Shown: one piece after another, positions 25,802 to 36,308 of the stretch | Layout of the letters: every line of letters begins with the position of its first letter | How positions within the stretch are numbered: position 1 is the stretch's first letter | NCBI RefSeq assembly: GCF_009865135.1 | Contig: NZ_WWGH01000001.1 | Coordinates: forward strand, 1,674,001 to 1,738,000 | From: Streptomyces sp. SID8374 | GTDB taxonomy: Bacteria > Actinomycetota > Actinomycetes > Streptomycetales > Streptomycetaceae | Direction: 5' to 3' | Length of the DNA: 64,000 bases | Made by a program: the position numbers and the translations under genes | Notes under the pieces: model-generated | Told to the model about the DNA's origin: nothing | What the model saw: the letters and a program-made list of their open reading frames with translations, nothing else | Databases searched by the model: none

Positions 25802-26887
25802 ATGGCCCTGCCCCGTCTGCGCACCGTCGCCCTCGTCGCCGGTACCGCCCTGCTCACCCGGCGGGCGCTCCGCCGCCGGATCGCCCGGTCCCCGCTGTGG
25901 CCGATGCCCGCGCTGGCGGAGCCGATCTCCGGTCACTCGCAGCGGCGGGCGACCAGCATCCGGCGGCTGCTCATCACCGAGCGTGTCGCCGTCGCCGATG
26001 GCGTCGTACAACTACGGCTGGAGGGGGCCGCGTTGCCTCGCTGGCAGCCGGGGGCCCATCTGGATCTCGTGCTGCCCTCCGGGCTCGTGCGGCAGTACTC
26101 GCTCTGCGGTGATCCGGACGACCCGGGTACCTATACGGTCGCGACCCGGCTGGTGGAGGGCGGGCGGGGCGGGTCCCGTGAGGTGCACGAGCAGCTCCAG
26201 GAGGGGGCGGAGATCGAGGTGCGCGGGCCGCGCAACCGGTTCCCGCTGGTGGAGGCGGAAGCGTACGTCTTCGTCGCGGGCGGGATCGGGATCACCCCGA
26301 TCCTGCCGATGCTGCGCTCGCTGGCCGCACGGGGGGCCGACTGGCGTCTGCTGTACGGGGGTCGGTCCCGGGCCTCGATGCCGTTCCTGGACGAGATCGA
26401 GAAGCTCGGCGCCGAGGGTGGGCGGGTGACCGTGGTCGCGCAGGACGAAGCGGGGCATCCGGACACCGGTGCAGTGCTGGCGGGCATCGCCCCTGGTACG
26501 GCCGTCTACTGCTGTGGCCCCGAGCCCCTCATGGACGCCGTCACCGCCGCGCTCCCCGAGGGCTGCACCCTGCATCTGGAGCGGTTCTCCCCGGCGAGCG
26601 CCGACGCGGTGGGCGCGGCGGACTCCGGTGCCTTCGAGGTGGAGCTGCACCGCAGCGGGCGGACCGTGCAGGTCGCCGCCGGGCAGTCGGTGCTGGCCGC
26701 CGTCCGTGAGGAGCTGCCCCATGTCTCGTACTCCTGCGAGCAGGGCTTCTGCGGGACCTGCCAACAGCGCGTCCTGGAAGGTGAGATCGACCACCGCGAC
26801 GAGCTGCTGACCGACGACGAGCGCGCCGATTCGATGCTGATCTGCGTCTCGCGCTGCCGGGGAGCGCGGCTCGTCCTGGACCTGTAG
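25802..26887 (+). CDS. Phthalate dioxygenase reductase-like 2Fe-2S flavoprotein
   Basis: A 361-aa electron-transfer protein. After an N-terminal ~45-residue extension comes an FMN/FAD-binding barrel (VLPSGLVRQYSLCGDP), an NAD-binding domain (VFVAGGIGITPILPMLRSL, then AVYCCGPEPLMDAV) and a C-terminal plant-type ferredoxin domain. Its cluster ligands are CEQGFCGTC and the last cysteine of MLICVSRC. It passes electrons from NAD(P)H to a partner oxygenase. The upstream gene, four bases away, is the obvious candidate partner. Confidence 0.93.
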   Translation: MALPRLRTVALVAGTALLTRRALRRRIARSPLWPMPALAEPISGHSQRRATSIRRLLITERVAVADGVVQLRLEGAALPRWQPGAHLDLVLPSGLVRQYSLCGDPDDPGTYTVATRLVEGGRGGSREVHEQLQEGAEIEVRGPRNRFPLVEAEAYVFVAGGIGITPILPMLRSLAARGADWRLLYGGRSRASMPFLDEIEKLGAEGGRVTVVAQDEAGHPDTGAVLAGIAPGTAVYCCGPEPLMDAVTAALPEGCTLHLERFSPASADAVGAADSGAFEVELHRSGRTVQVAAGQSVLAAVREELPHVSYSCEQGFCGTCQQRVLEGEIDHRDELLTDDERADSMLICVSRCRGARLVLDL

Positions 26888-26922
26888 AGGCCACGCGGCC
26901 GCGCCCCGGTTAGGCTGTCCGG

Positions 26923-27660
26923 ATGACGACCGGGGTACGGCGCAGGATGGGCGTCGACGAGCGCAGGCAGCAACTGATCGGCGTCGCGCTGGACTTGTTC
27001 AGCCGGCGCTCCCCCGAGGATGTGTCGATCGACGAGATCGCCGCCGCCGCGGGCATCTCACGGCCGCTGGTCTACCACTACTTCCCGGGGAAGCAGAGCC
27101 TGTACGAGGCGGCGCTGCGCCGGGCGGCCGACGAGCTGGCCGCCCGTTTCCTGGAGCCGCCCGAAGGGCCGCTGGGTGCAAGGCTGTTGCGGGTGATGGG
27201 GCGGTTCTTCGACTTCGTCGACGAGCACGGGCCGGGCTTCTCGGCGCTGATGCGCGGCGGTCCGGCCGTCGGCTCGTCCACGGCCAACGCCATGATCGAC
27301 GGGGTGCGGCAGGCCGCGTACGAGCAGATCATCACGCATCTGGGGGTGGAAGACCCGCCCGCCCGGCTGGAGTTGGTGGTCCGCTCCTGGGTCTCGCTGG
27401 CCGAGTCGACCGCCCTGATCTGGCTGGACGGGCGGCGCATCCCGCGCGAGGAGCTGGAGATCCAGCTCGTCCACGACTTCGCCGCGCTGGCGGCCGTCAG
27501 CGCCGCGTACGACCAGGAGATGGCGGGCATCGTGCTGCGGGTGCTCTCCCAGGAGCCTACGGAAGGGCCGTTCGGGGACCTGCTGGCCCGGCTCTCCGCC
27601 CTCGCCCCCGCCGTACCGGCCGTCCCGGCACAGCGGCTGCCACGGGACGAAAGCCCCTGA
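26923..27660 (+). CDS. TetR-family regulator
   Basis: A 245-aa TetR protein. The N-terminal HTH is ERRQQLIGVALDLFSRRSPE, then IDEIAAAAGISRPLVYHYFP at about residues 30-50. The C-terminal ligand domain is helical (FDFVDEHGPGFSALMRGGP) and is of the type found with membrane-lipid or xenobiotic oxidation genes. It is the third gene of the operon and 35 bases after the reductase, so it likely regulates the operon itself. Confidence 0.9.
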   Translation: MTTGVRRRMGVDERRQQLIGVALDLFSRRSPEDVSIDEIAAAAGISRPLVYHYFPGKQSLYEAALRRAADELAARFLEPPEGPLGARLLRVMGRFFDFVDEHGPGFSALMRGGPAVGSSTANAMIDGVRQAAYEQIITHLGVEDPPARLELVVRSWVSLAESTALIWLDGRRIPREELEIQLVHDFAALAAVSAAYDQEMAGIVLRVLSQEPTEGPFGDLLARLSALAPAVPAVPAQRLPRDESP

Positions 27661-27761
27661 GCCGACGGGCCGTTGGCGCGCGAAGCCCCTGGGCCAGGGG
27701 CCGTTGCCGCGCGGGACGAAAGCCCTGGCCCGACAACGCCCCTACGCCGGAAGGCCGTTGC
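27643..27761. repeat. Degenerate three-copy repeat between convergent genes
   Basis: Three imperfect copies share GACGAAAGCCCCTG and GGCCGTTG cores. They run from the last codons of the TetR gene through the gap into the 3' end of the DUF2470 gene. A palindrome GCCCCTGGGCCAGGGGC (27685-27701) lies in the middle and may serve as terminator for both genes. Confidence 0.5.
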
Positions 27762-28446
27762 GGTGGGAGACGCGGCGGGCGGCGGCCAGCAGGGCGTGGA
27801 TCTGCGGGCCCGCCTGGTCGATGTCGGTCACCGGCTTGGGGAACGGCAGCCGCACGTCCCGGTGGCTGCGCGGGTACTCCAGGCGCAGCGTCACCCCGTA
27901 GCGGTCCATCGCCAGCGGTACGGCCCGCACCATCCCCCGGTCCGGGTGCGGGCGGACCAGGCGCAGCAGCAGGGGCACGAGTTCGCTGTGGTCGTCGACC
28001 AGGTGCGTCAGCATGCCCGCCTCGCACGCGGCGACCGGGTCCGTCTCCGTCCGCTCCAGCTCCTCCAGCGTGACGAACGTACGGCCCTCGGCGTCCTCCA
28101 GGACCGCCTGGCCGAACTCCATGCAGGTGGAGGCCTCGGTGTCCGTGCTGTACGGGGCGGCCAGCAGACCGGTCACCGTGACCCGGGCGCGGAGCCGGTC
28201 GCGTACGGGAGTGGGGGCGATGTCCGTGAACTCCAGGCGCGCCGGGACCCGCTGCCCGGCCGGGGCGTGGCCGCCCTCGGCGGGGGCGTGCAGGTGGATG
28301 TGGCCCATCGCCCCCGTGCCGTCCAGGCGGCGGACTTCGGTCTGCACCCCGTCGCTCACCACCGTCATCGAGTGGGCGACGACGAGGATCGACCGGACGC
28401 GCTCGGCGCGGGTCGGCTGCGTGGCACGGGCGCTGAAAGGACGCAT
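27742..28446 (-). CDS. DUF2470/HugZ-like protein under iron control
   Basis: A 234-aa protein. The C-terminal ~85 residues (LTHLVDDHSELVPLLLRLVR, then MDRYGVTLRLEYP and DVRLPFPKPVTDIDQAG) match DUF2470, the domain attached to HugZ-type heme-degrading proteins. The N-terminal ~130 residues (VVAHSMTVVSDGVQTEVRR, VTVTGLLAAPYSTDT) look like a diverged split-barrel/PPOX-like half. The iron box just upstream of the start shows regulation by the DtxR-type repressor DmdR/IdeR, so the gene is switched on when iron is scarce. Heme or siderophore iron handling is the likely role. The ATG at 28446 is the start used. Confidence 0.82.
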   Translation of the reverse strand: MRPFSARATQPTRAERVRSILVVAHSMTVVSDGVQTEVRRLDGTGAMGHIHLHAPAEGGHAPAGQRVPARLEFTDIAPTPVRDRLRARVTVTGLLAAPYSTDTEASTCMEFGQAVLEDAEGRTFVTLEELERTETDPVAACEAGMLTHLVDDHSELVPLLLRLVRPHPDRGMVRAVPLAMDRYGVTLRLEYPRSHRDVRLPFPKPVTDIDQAGPQIHALLAAARRVSHRNGLPA

Positions 28447-28486
28447 CCGAGTTCTCCAGAGGCGGTCAGGAAACCCAAGCGGTCAC

Positions 28487-28505
28487 TTAGGTATGCCTAA
28501 CCTAA
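28487..28505 (-). promoter_or_regulatory. Iron box (DmdR/IdeR operator)
   Basis: TTAGGTATGCCTAACCTAA matches the 19-bp iron-box consensus of actinobacterial DtxR-family repressors (TTAGGTTAGSCTAACCTAA) with few differences. It lies about 40 bases before the DUF2470 start. Confidence 0.9.
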
Positions 28506-28586
28506 CTCACGATGCACGGGTCGGGGTAGTCCGCCGTCAGAATCCGTCCTTCCACATCACTCCCCCGGGGCGCACTCCCGGGCCTC

Positions 28587-30740
28587 CTAGAGCTGGAGCT
28601 CGCTCTGTAGCGCCGCCGCCAGGCCGACCTCCGCGTTGTCCGCCTGGCCGCGTTCGAAGGCGCGCTGGTACGCCTCGTCGCCCACCGCCGCCCGCGCCTG
28701 GAGCTCGCAGGTCTCGCGGACCGCGCCCAGCTCCGGCGTACCGCGCTGGGGGTGGCCGACCATCCGCCAGTACGCGTGCCCCGTGCCGTACACCCGGGCG
28801 GCCTGGGCCCCCGCACCCTGGGCGGCGATCGCGGCGGCCAGGATGTCCAGGCCCAGCGCGATGCCGAAGCTGTCGCGGAGCCGGTGCTTGCCCGCGAGCA
28901 TGGCCCGGGCGTGCGTGGCGGAGGCCTCCGGGCGGCCCTGGAGCAGGGCGATCAGGGCGAGCTGGTAGTCCGCGTAGGAGCGGGTCCAGTGCTCACCGCC
29001 CCGCTCGCAGGCCCTCCGCAGCGCGGCGGCCGCCCGCCCCGACTCGGTGAGCCGGCCCAGCGCGGTGAGCGCGAAGACGGTGACGAGGCGGCAGCGCAGC
29101 CGGTGGGCGGACTCCACCGGGACAGTGCCCCCACCGGCCTCGGAGGCTGCCGTGACCCGCTGTTCAGCGGACCCCCCGTCCGAAGGAGCCGTCTCCGTCA
29201 TCCGCAGCACCCGTTCCGCCGCCTCCAGCGCCGCCGCGGGCTCACCGTTCATCAGCTGGGTGAGCCCCGAGAGGTAGGTGGCGCCGAGCATCCCCTCGTC
29301 GTCCCGGTCGTGGAGCGCGATGGCCGTGCAGAGCGCCCCGTACTTCTCGGCGGTCGCGAAGTCCCCCTGGAGCAGGGCCGCGACCCCGAGCACCCACTGC
29401 AACCGGGTCCGGTGCGTGCCCTCCACCGGGCCCGATTCCAGGGCCCGTTGGGCGTAACCTCGGGCCTCCGACAGATGGCCGCAGCAGGCCCAGAAGAAGC
29501 CGACCCGGCCCGCCATCTCCTGGGCCCCCGCCACATCGTGGGCGAGCAGGTGGTCCAGGGCGGCGCACAGGTCCAGGTGGGCGTCGGCGACCCTGTGGTA
29601 CCAGGAGACCTGGTCGGGGCCGGTCCAGCCGTCGTGGGCGCGGCGGGCGAGGCCGAGGAAGCAGGCGGCGTGCCGGTCGGCGGCGGCCCGCTCCTCGCCC
29701 AGCTCGGTGAGCCACATGCGGCCGTACTCGCGCAGGGTGTCCAGCATCCGGTAGCGGGTGCCGTCCCACTGCACGACGGACTGGGCGACGAGCCCTTGCA
29801 GCGCCCGGTCCACCTCGTCCGGGGTGAGCGGCCCCCCGGTGCACACCTCGCGCGCGACCTCCTCGTCGAAGTCCGTACGCAGCAGGGTGAGCCGTGCCCA
29901 CAGCAGCCGCTCCAGCGGGGTGCACAGCTCGTGGCTCCAGCCGATCGTCGTGCGCAGGGTGCGGTGGCGGCGGGGCCAGAGGGAGTCGTCGGCGAGGAGG
30001 TCGAGGCGCGATGCGGTGAGGTCCTCGGCGTCGACCGGGGCGTCGAAGCGGGTCCCGATACGGGTGGCGAGCTGGGCCACGGTGTGGCGGCCGATGCCCG
30101 CGGCGGCCAGTTCGATGGCGAGCGGGATGCCTTCGAGGCGGCGGCAGATGTCGGCGGCGGCCGCCCGGTCGCCCGGCGCGTCCAGCCCCGCGTGCGGGTC
30201 GCCCGCGCGCAGCCGGTCCTCGAAGAGCTGGAGCGCGTCGGGGGCGCCGTCGACGGGGAGCGGCTGGATGCGGACGACGTGCTCGCCCCGGGTGGCGAGC
30301 GGCTGCCTGCTGGTGACCAGGACGGTCAGGCCGGGCGAGGTGGTGAGCAGCTCGGCCAGCAGATGGGAGCAGGGGGCGCGCAGGTGCTCGGCGGAGTCCA
30401 GGACGAGCAGGAGGCGCTTGTCGCTGAGCCATTCGCAGAGCGCCTCGACGGGCATCCGCAGGGTGTGGTCGGCGAGCCCGACCGCGTCGGAGACGGTGGG
30501 GAGCAGGAGCGCGTCGTCGTAGAGCGGGGAGAGGTCGGCCCACCAGGCGCCGTCCGGGTAGCGGTCGGCGGCCGCGCGGGCCGCCCGGACGGCGAGCCGG
30601 GTCTTGCCGACACCGCCGGGACCGATCAGGGTGGTCATCCGCCGCGTGGTCAACGCGGTGTCCAGCCGGGCCAGTTCGGCCCGCCTCCCGACGAAGCTGC
30701 TCGTCTCCTCGGGAAGGAATCCCACCTTGGTCATCATCAC
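28587..30740 (-). CDS. NB-ARC/TPR regulator lacking a DNA-binding domain
   Basis: A 717-aa STAND-type ATPase. Near the N-terminus come SSFVGRRAELARLDTAL and the Walker A GPGGVGKTRLA (residues ~40-50). Next are the Walker B-like LLLVLDSAEHL, the sensor VLVTSRQPLATRGE and GIPLAIELAAAGIG. The C-terminal ~350 residues are TPR-like helical repeats. Relatives of this length usually carry an N-terminal SARP/OmpR domain or a C-terminal LuxR HTH; none is visible here and the protein stops after AALQSELQL. It may act through protein contacts. The start is a GTG, with two ATG codons directly after it. It lies downstream of pulA but is separated from it by a terminator. Confidence 0.85.
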   Translation of the reverse strand: MMMTKVGFLPEETSSFVGRRAELARLDTALTTRRMTTLIGPGGVGKTRLAVRAARAAADRYPDGAWWADLSPLYDDALLLPTVSDAVGLADHTLRMPVEALCEWLSDKRLLLVLDSAEHLRAPCSHLLAELLTTSPGLTVLVTSRQPLATRGEHVVRIQPLPVDGAPDALQLFEDRLRAGDPHAGLDAPGDRAAAADICRRLEGIPLAIELAAAGIGRHTVAQLATRIGTRFDAPVDAEDLTASRLDLLADDSLWPRRHRTLRTTIGWSHELCTPLERLLWARLTLLRTDFDEEVAREVCTGGPLTPDEVDRALQGLVAQSVVQWDGTRYRMLDTLREYGRMWLTELGEERAAADRHAACFLGLARRAHDGWTGPDQVSWYHRVADAHLDLCAALDHLLAHDVAGAQEMAGRVGFFWACCGHLSEARGYAQRALESGPVEGTHRTRLQWVLGVAALLQGDFATAEKYGALCTAIALHDRDDEGMLGATYLSGLTQLMNGEPAAALEAAERVLRMTETAPSDGGSAEQRVTAASEAGGGTVPVESAHRLRCRLVTVFALTALGRLTESGRAAAALRRACERGGEHWTRSYADYQLALIALLQGRPEASATHARAMLAGKHRLRDSFGIALGLDILAAAIAAQGAGAQAARVYGTGHAYWRMVGHPQRGTPELGAVRETCELQARAAVGDEAYQRAFERGQADNAEVGLAAALQSELQL

Positions 30741-30811
30741 CGTCCGGCACGCTGGGGCAGAGGGCGCCGGTGAGCCGACCGCGCCGGGCGGAACTCCTGC
30801 CGCACGAACCG

Positions 30812-30850
30812 GGCCGGTCCCGCCCCCGGGCAGAGGGGGCGGGACCGGCC
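30812..30850 (-). terminator. pulA terminator
   Basis: A perfect 16-bp stem (30812-30827 with 30835-30850) around a 7-base loop, about 70 bases after the pulA stop. Confidence 0.9.
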
Positions 30851-30917
30851 GGGTGGACCAGGACGGCTTGCGCGGCTCCTTCGCCGACGTCTGCCGTCAC
30901 CGTAGTGCCGGTGGCTG

Positions 30918-33900
30918 TCAGCGCAGGACGAAGACCGCCACCGTGCGTCCCGGTACGGTGAAACTGGCTGATTTCGCGTCGTACCTGGCTCGTTTGACCG
31001 TAAGATCCGCACCCTTGGCCTGGACCGGGTGCAGGGCGTACGACTTCCCCGCCGGGGCGGCGAGCCGCTGGGTGGCGGTGTCCGGGGTGGCGTTGAGGAC
31101 GACGGCGAGCTTGCCCAGGCGCATGGTGATCACGCCGGGGGTCTCGTCCTTGCCGGAGAGCGGGAAGGACAGGGCGGACTGCACCTGCCCGGTGGTGGTG
31201 AGGGAGAACTCCTTCTCGGTCGTACGGATGGTGAGCAGGTCGCGGTAGGCGGCCGAGGCGCCGTCGATCTGGGCGCACTGGGGGGCGATCGTGGCGGAGG
31301 CCGTCAGCAGCGGCTTGGCGTACGACCACTTGTCCTGGTTGTCGGCGGCGGGCGGCAGGCCCCGGCCGAAGCCGTTGCCGTCGCGGCAGTCCCAGTGCAG
31401 GGCGTTGAACCAGTCGCCGCTGTCGTAGGAGTTGCGGTCCAGCGACTTGGAGCGCAGCAGGTCCGAGCCCGCCTGGGAGAGCGAGGGGCCCTGCGACAGG
31501 ACGGAGGCGCCCATCGCGACCACCTGGGCCCTGGCCCGCTCGGCGGCACTCGTCCCCGCCGGGAGCTTGAAGGCGAGGGTGTCGAAGAGGGTTTCGTTGT
31601 CGTGGGCGTCGGAGTAGGCCAGCGCGTCACCGGGGACGGCCGCGTATCCGGCGGGCGCCCCGTTGTAGTCGACGTCCGAGCCCTTGACCGTACGCCCGGA
31701 GGTGTCGGTGAAGGTGTAGTCGGCGAGGTTGCCGGTGAGGCCGACCTTGATCAGGTCCTGGTAGTGCAGCAGCCGGGCCTTCTGCTCGACGCGGCTGCCG
31801 TTGGCGGGTGAGGAGTTGGGGTCGGTGTAGAGGCCGGTGGCGAAGCCCTGGACGCCGGGGTCCTCGTCGAAGGGGCCGCCGCCGCGCACGGCGTCACGGG
31901 CCCGGTCGGAGAAGGTGGCGATGCCGGTGCCGGCCATGTTCTTCTGGGTGGCCTGGACGAAGCGGGCGTCGTCGGCGATCTCGCCGAAGTTCCAGCCCTC
32001 CCCGTACAGGATGATCTTCTTCCCGTCGACGCCGTCCTTGGCGGGCGTGAGCCGGTCCAGCGCCTTGCGGACCTCCAGGATGTTCTCCTTGGGGTGGTGG
32101 CCCATCAGGTCGAAGCGGAAGCCGTCGACCTTGTACTCCTTCGCCCAGGTGACGATGGAGTCGACGACGAGCTTGCCCATCATGGTGTTCTCGGGCGCGG
32201 TGTTGGCGCAGCAGGTGGAGGTGGCGACGGTGCCGTCCTCCAGGAGCCGCTGGTAGTAGCCGGGCACGATGCGGTCGAGGACCGACTTGTCGTCCTGGCC
32301 GGAGGCGACGGTGTGGTTGTAGACGACGTCCATGACCGTGCGCAGCCCGGCCTGGTTGAGGCCCTGGACCATCTGCCGGAACTCGACCGTGCGCTTGGTG
32401 CCGTCGGGGTCGGAGGCGTACGAGCCTTCGGGGACGGTGTAGTGGAACGGGTCGTAGCCCCAGTTGAACCCGTCCTTGGCGGCGGCCTTGCTCACGCAGG
32501 CCTGCTGCTCCTCGGAGTCGGGGGCGTAGACGTGCAGGTCGCACGCGGGCTTGGCCTGGTCCTTCTTCTTCTCGGGGATGGTCCCGATGTCGAAGACGGG
32601 CAGCAGGTGGACGTAGCTGGCGCCGGAGTCCGCGAGCTTCTTCAGGTGCCGCATGCCCTTGGACCGGGTGTCGGTGAAGGCCAGGTACTCACCGGGGTGG
32701 GTCGCCGTGCGGTCCGTGATGGAGAAGTCCCGGACGTGCAGCTCCTGGATCTGGGCGTCCCGCAGCGGGGTGGCGGCGGGCTTCTTCAGGCCGGACCAGC
32801 CGCGCGGCGCCAGCTTCGGGTCGGTGAGGTCGACGACGAGGCTGCGGGCGGAGTCGGCGGTCAGGGCGGTGGAGTAGGGGTCGGTGACCTTGTTGGTGAC
32901 CAGTTTCTGGACGGTGGGCGCCCAGACGGTGACGGCGTACCGGTAGGGCTTGCCCTGCCAGTCCTTCTTGCCGGTGACCGACCAGACGCCGGTGCGGTCG
33001 TCGCGCTTCATCGGGTGTGTACGGCCGTCGAGTTCGAGGGCCACGGCCTGGGCGGTCGGGGCCCACACGGAGAGCGTGGGCGTGCCGCCACGGAAGACCG
33101 GGCCGAGGGACGCGTCGGCCGCCTTCTTCCCGTACAGGTCGTCCAGGATGCCCGCCGTCTGTACGCCGGTTGCGGCGAGCAACGCGCCATTCGCGGCCCG
33201 CTGCGTGGCGATGAGCTGACCACGCAGGGACTCACGGACGCGGTCCCGGTCGCGGGGGTCGACGGTGAAGGCCGGATACTCCTTCAGGTGCGGGAACTTG
33301 GCCTTCTGCGCGTCGCTGAGCGCGGCCTGGTTGAGCCGCAGCCACTGGCCCTCGTCGGAGAGCGCCCCGTCCACGACGGAGATGCCGCCCTTCTTGGCGT
33401 ACACGAGCTGCTGGCTGGTGGCGTCGGTCGTCTTCACCTTCCAGACGACGGTGTCCGCGTCGATCCACTGCGCCTCGGCCTTGGTCAGATCGGGGGCCGC
33501 GCCCCCGCCGACCTGCGGAAGCAGATAGCCGGGCTTGCCGCCGATCATCCAGACCTCGTGGCCGTACGTGGCGAGGTCGAGGGACTGGTCGCTGGGGAGG
33601 TCCTTCTCGTCACCCTTGTGCAGGATGTAGCTGAGCGAGGTGGCCCCTTCGACGAGCGGCACCTCGAAGGTGACTCCGTACGCGTCCTTCTTCACCGGCA
33701 TCAGCGGCTTGGCCCAGTCGGTGGGCTCCTTGGCGCCGGTCCAGGTGTGCAACCCCCAGCCGTCGTAATTCCCGTCGGACCGGTGGTAGTTGAGGACGGC
33801 TTTCGTCGTGTCCTGCGGCGGCGCCTCCGGGGCTTCGACCGCCTGCTCGTCCTTGCCCTGCTGGATCCAGACCTGCCCGGTCACCCCGAGGTCGATGCTC

Positions 33901-36236
33901 CGCTGCGGCCCGTCCGCCGTGCCGTTCTTCTCGACGGTGTACGGGACGGAGTCCGTGCCCTTCTCCAGGTCGATCCAGGCGAACGCGCCGTACGCGTCCC
34001 ACCCGATGAACTCGGCGCTCTTGTCACCGGACTTGAGCTGCCATCCCTCGTAGTCGCCGTCCGCGCGCTGGTAGTGCACGACGGCCCGGTCACGCTCGAC
34101 GGCGACGGGCTTCGGCACCGGCGGGGTCTGCCCGGCGGTGGTCGTGGCGAGAGCGCTGGAGGTGCGGCCCGTCCGGTCGACGGCAACGGCCTTGTAGCGC
34201 AGGGGCGTTCCGGCCTTGACGGTCTCGTCAAGATACTGCGTGACCTTGTACGGGGCGTGGTCGGCCGAACCGAGCGTCTGCCACTTCCCGTTGCCCACCT
34301 GGGCGGCGAAGACGACCCGGTTGAGCTGTCCGCCGTCCACATCGGCGGCGATCTCGACGGTGCCGGTGGCTCCGGCGGCCGGGGCCTTCAGGGTGATGGC
34401 GGGCTTGGCGGCGGGTGCGCCGAGCGGCTTCTCCGCCCGCAGCACGATGCTGGAGAGGGCGGGCACGGTGACGGTCACCTTCGTGTCCGCACCGCTGCGG
34501 ACGGTGCCGGAACCACCGTAGATCGTACGGAAGTCGACCCCCGCCGACTCCACCGCCAGCTGGACCTTCTTCGGCGTGGTGGCGTTGTTGGAGGCCACCA
34601 GGTACTCGTACGGCCGCTTGGTCTCGATGCGCGAGGTGGCGTACACCGACCCTTCCGCGTACCGCTCGCGCTGCACCCCGTCCCGCAGCGCCGGGTGCTC
34701 CTTGGTGAGCTTCGAAAGCCCGGCGATGGAGCGGTAGATGGGGTGCTTGGTGTCGTACGCGTCCGAGGCGTGGGTGCGGTCGGTGTCGAGCTGGTCGTCG
34801 TCCAGGTAGTCGGCGGTCTTCGAGGCGAAGAGGGTCTGGCGGGCGTCCTTGTCGCCGCCCGCGCCGGTGAAGCCCTGCTCGTCGCCGTAGTAGATCACCG
34901 GGTTGCCCCGGCCGAGGAACATCAGCTCGTTGGCGAGCCGGGCCCGCTTCAGCAGCTCCGCGTCATCGGCCTTGGGGTTGTCCTGCTTGAGGAAGGTCCC
35001 GATGCGGCCCATGTCGTGGTTGCCGAGGAAGGTGACCTGCTCGTAGGCGTTGGCCTTGTCCGTGGTGTAGCGGTAGTCGTCGCCGTACACCGAGGCGAGC
35101 CGGTCGGCCGGGGCGCCCTGGGAGGCGAACTGCCGGGCGGCCTCCTGGAAGGGGAAGTCCAGCGTCGAGTCCAGCTGCCCCCGCGTGACGTACGGCGAGG
35201 TGATCGCCGGGTCGGCGGAGTAGACCTCACCGAACATGAAGAAGTTCTTCCGCCCCTGCTTGGCGGCGTACGCGTCCAGCGCGGTGGCCCACTGGGTCCA
35301 GAAGTCCAGGTCGACGTGTTTGACGGTGTCGATGCGGAACCCATCTATGCGGAAGTCGCGGACCCACTTCTCGTAGATCTTCTGCATCCCCTTCACGACC
35401 TCGGGACGCTCGGTCCACAGGTCGTCGAGGCCGGAGAAGTCGCCGTACTCGTTGGACTCGCCGGCCCACGTCGAGTCGCCCCGGTTGTGGTACATCGTCG
35501 GGTCGTTGAGCCAGGACGGGACCTTCTTCTCCGTGCCGGGCGCCTGGACCGGGGTGTACGGGAAGGAGTCCTGGTCGACCTTCTTGATGCCGTCCCGGTC
35601 GTCGAAGGGGCGGCCGCCCTTGTCGAGGTAGGGGAAGGCACCCTTGGGCTTGTAGCCGTAGGCCTTCTCCGCGTAGTCGACGGTGTCGGCGGTGTGGTTG
35701 GTGATGACGTCGAAGAAGACCTTCATGCCCTTGGCGTGGGCCTTGTCGATCAGCTTCTCCAGGTCGGCGTTGGTGCCGAAGTGCGGGTCGACCTGGGTGA
35801 AGTCGGTGATCCAGTAACCGTGGTAGCCGGCCGAGGCGTCCTGGCCGGTGCCCTGGACGGGCCGGTTCTTGAAGATCGGGGCGAGCCAGATCGCGGTGGT
35901 GCCGAGGCCCTTGATGTAGTCCAGCTTCTGGGTGAGGCCCTTGAGGTCGCCGCCCTGGTAGAACCCCTTGTCGGCGGGGTCGAAGCCGTGCTCCAGGCGT
36001 GAACCCTTCAGCCCGCCCCGGTCGTTGGCGGTGGAGCCGTTGGCGAAGCGGTCCGGCAGCACGAAGTAGAACTGCTCACGGGTGAGGTCGTGCCGGGCCG
36101 ACTCGCGCGCCAGCCGGGCGTCGGAGGGCGGTGCGGGTGGTCGGGGCGATGCGGCGGCGGTGGCCGCCGGGACGACGGGCAGCAGCGCCACGCAGAGCGC
36201 GGCAACGACCCCTCGTCTGAGGGTGGTTCTGGACAC
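30918..36236 (-). CDS. pulA: Secreted alpha-amylase-pullulanase fusion
   Basis: A 1772-aa secreted enzyme with a signal peptide ([20 protein letters not shown]). Layout: GH13 alpha-amylase domain (~55-600; [13 protein letters not shown] ~300, GEVYSADP ~337, FLGNHDMGR ~408); an Ig-like segment (~620-700); two CBM41-like modules ([16 protein letters not shown] ~717, [18 protein letters not shown] ~815); CBM48-like segments (~1010-1130); a second GH13 pullulanase domain ([26 protein letters not shown] ~1375, [11 protein letters not shown] ~1412, [13 protein letters not shown] ~1545); and a C-terminal beta domain. It can cut both alpha-1,4 and alpha-1,6 bonds in starch and pullulan. The GTG at 36236 has GAGGAG upstream. 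All catalytic residues are present in both domains. Confidence 0.95.
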   Translation of the reverse strand: MSRTTLRRGVVAALCVALLPVVPAATAAASPRPPAPPSDARLARESARHDLTREQFYFVLPDRFANGSTANDRGGLKGSRLEHGFDPADKGFYQGGDLKGLTQKLDYIKGLGTTAIWLAPIFKNRPVQGTGQDASAGYHGYWITDFTQVDPHFGTNADLEKLIDKAHAKGMKVFFDVITNHTADTVDYAEKAYGYKPKGAFPYLDKGGRPFDDRDGIKKVDQDSFPYTPVQAPGTEKKVPSWLNDPTMYHNRGDSTWAGESNEYGDFSGLDDLWTERPEVVKGMQKIYEKWVRDFRIDGFRIDTVKHVDLDFWTQWATALDAYAAKQGRKNFFMFGEVYSADPAITSPYVTRGQLDSTLDFPFQEAARQFASQGAPADRLASVYGDDYRYTTDKANAYEQVTFLGNHDMGRIGTFLKQDNPKADDAELLKRARLANELMFLGRGNPVIYYGDEQGFTGAGGDKDARQTLFASKTADYLDDDQLDTDRTHASDAYDTKHPIYRSIAGLSKLTKEHPALRDGVQRERYAEGSVYATSRIETKRPYEYLVASNNATTPKKVQLAVESAGVDFRTIYGGSGTVRSGADTKVTVTVPALSSIVLRAEKPLGAPAAKPAITLKAPAAGATGTVEIAADVDGGQLNRVVFAAQVGNGKWQTLGSADHAPYKVTQYLDETVKAGTPLRYKAVAVDRTGRTSSALATTTAGQTPPVPKPVAVERDRAVVHYQRADGDYEGWQLKSGDKSAEFIGWDAYGAFAWIDLEKGTDSVPYTVEKNGTADGPQRSIDLGVTGQVWIQQGKDEQAVEAPEAPPQDTTKAVLNYHRSDGNYDGWGLHTWTGAKEPTDWAKPLMPVKKDAYGVTFEVPLVEGATSLSYILHKGDEKDLPSDQSLDLATYGHEVWMIGGKPGYLLPQVGGGAAPDLTKAEAQWIDADTVVWKVKTTDATSQQLVYAKKGGISVVDGALSDEGQWLRLNQAALSDAQKAKFPHLKEYPAFTVDPRDRDRVRESLRGQLIATQRAANGALLAATGVQTAGILDDLYGKKAADASLGPVFRGGTPTLSVWAPTAQAVALELDGRTHPMKRDDRTGVWSVTGKKDWQGKPYRYAVTVWAPTVQKLVTNKVTDPYSTALTADSARSLVVDLTDPKLAPRGWSGLKKPAATPLRDAQIQELHVRDFSITDRTATHPGEYLAFTDTRSKGMRHLKKLADSGASYVHLLPVFDIGTIPEKKKDQAKPACDLHVYAPDSEEQQACVSKAAAKDGFNWGYDPFHYTVPEGSYASDPDGTKRTVEFRQMVQGLNQAGLRTVMDVVYNHTVASGQDDKSVLDRIVPGYYQRLLEDGTVATSTCCANTAPENTMMGKLVVDSIVTWAKEYKVDGFRFDLMGHHPKENILEVRKALDRLTPAKDGVDGKKIILYGEGWNFGEIADDARFVQATQKNMAGTGIATFSDRARDAVRGGGPFDEDPGVQGFATGLYTDPNSSPANGSRVEQKARLLHYQDLIKVGLTGNLADYTFTDTSGRTVKGSDVDYNGAPAGYAAVPGDALAYSDAHDNETLFDTLAFKLPAGTSAAERARAQVVAMGASVLSQGPSLSQAGSDLLRSKSLDRNSYDSGDWFNALHWDCRDGNGFGRGLPPAADNQDKWSYAKPLLTASATIAPQCAQIDGASAAYRDLLTIRTTEKEFSLTTTGQVQSALSFPLSGKDETPGVITMRLGKLAVVLNATPDTATQRLAAPAGKSYALHPVQAKGADLTVKRARYDAKSASFTVPGRTVAVFVLR

Positions 36237-36273
36237 GAGAGGGGTGCTCCTCGGCTGGTGTCAGGAGGGTTGG

Positions 36274-36308
36274 CCGTGGGCCGGAGGCAGCACGCCTCCG
36301 GCCCACGG
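36274..36308 (-). terminator. Terminator between aml and pulA
   Basis: A perfect 15-bp stem (36274-36288 with 36294-36308) around a 5-base loop. It follows the amylase gene and ends only 38 bases before the pulA start, so pulA either depends on readthrough or has a promoter overlapping the hairpin. Confidence 0.88.
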
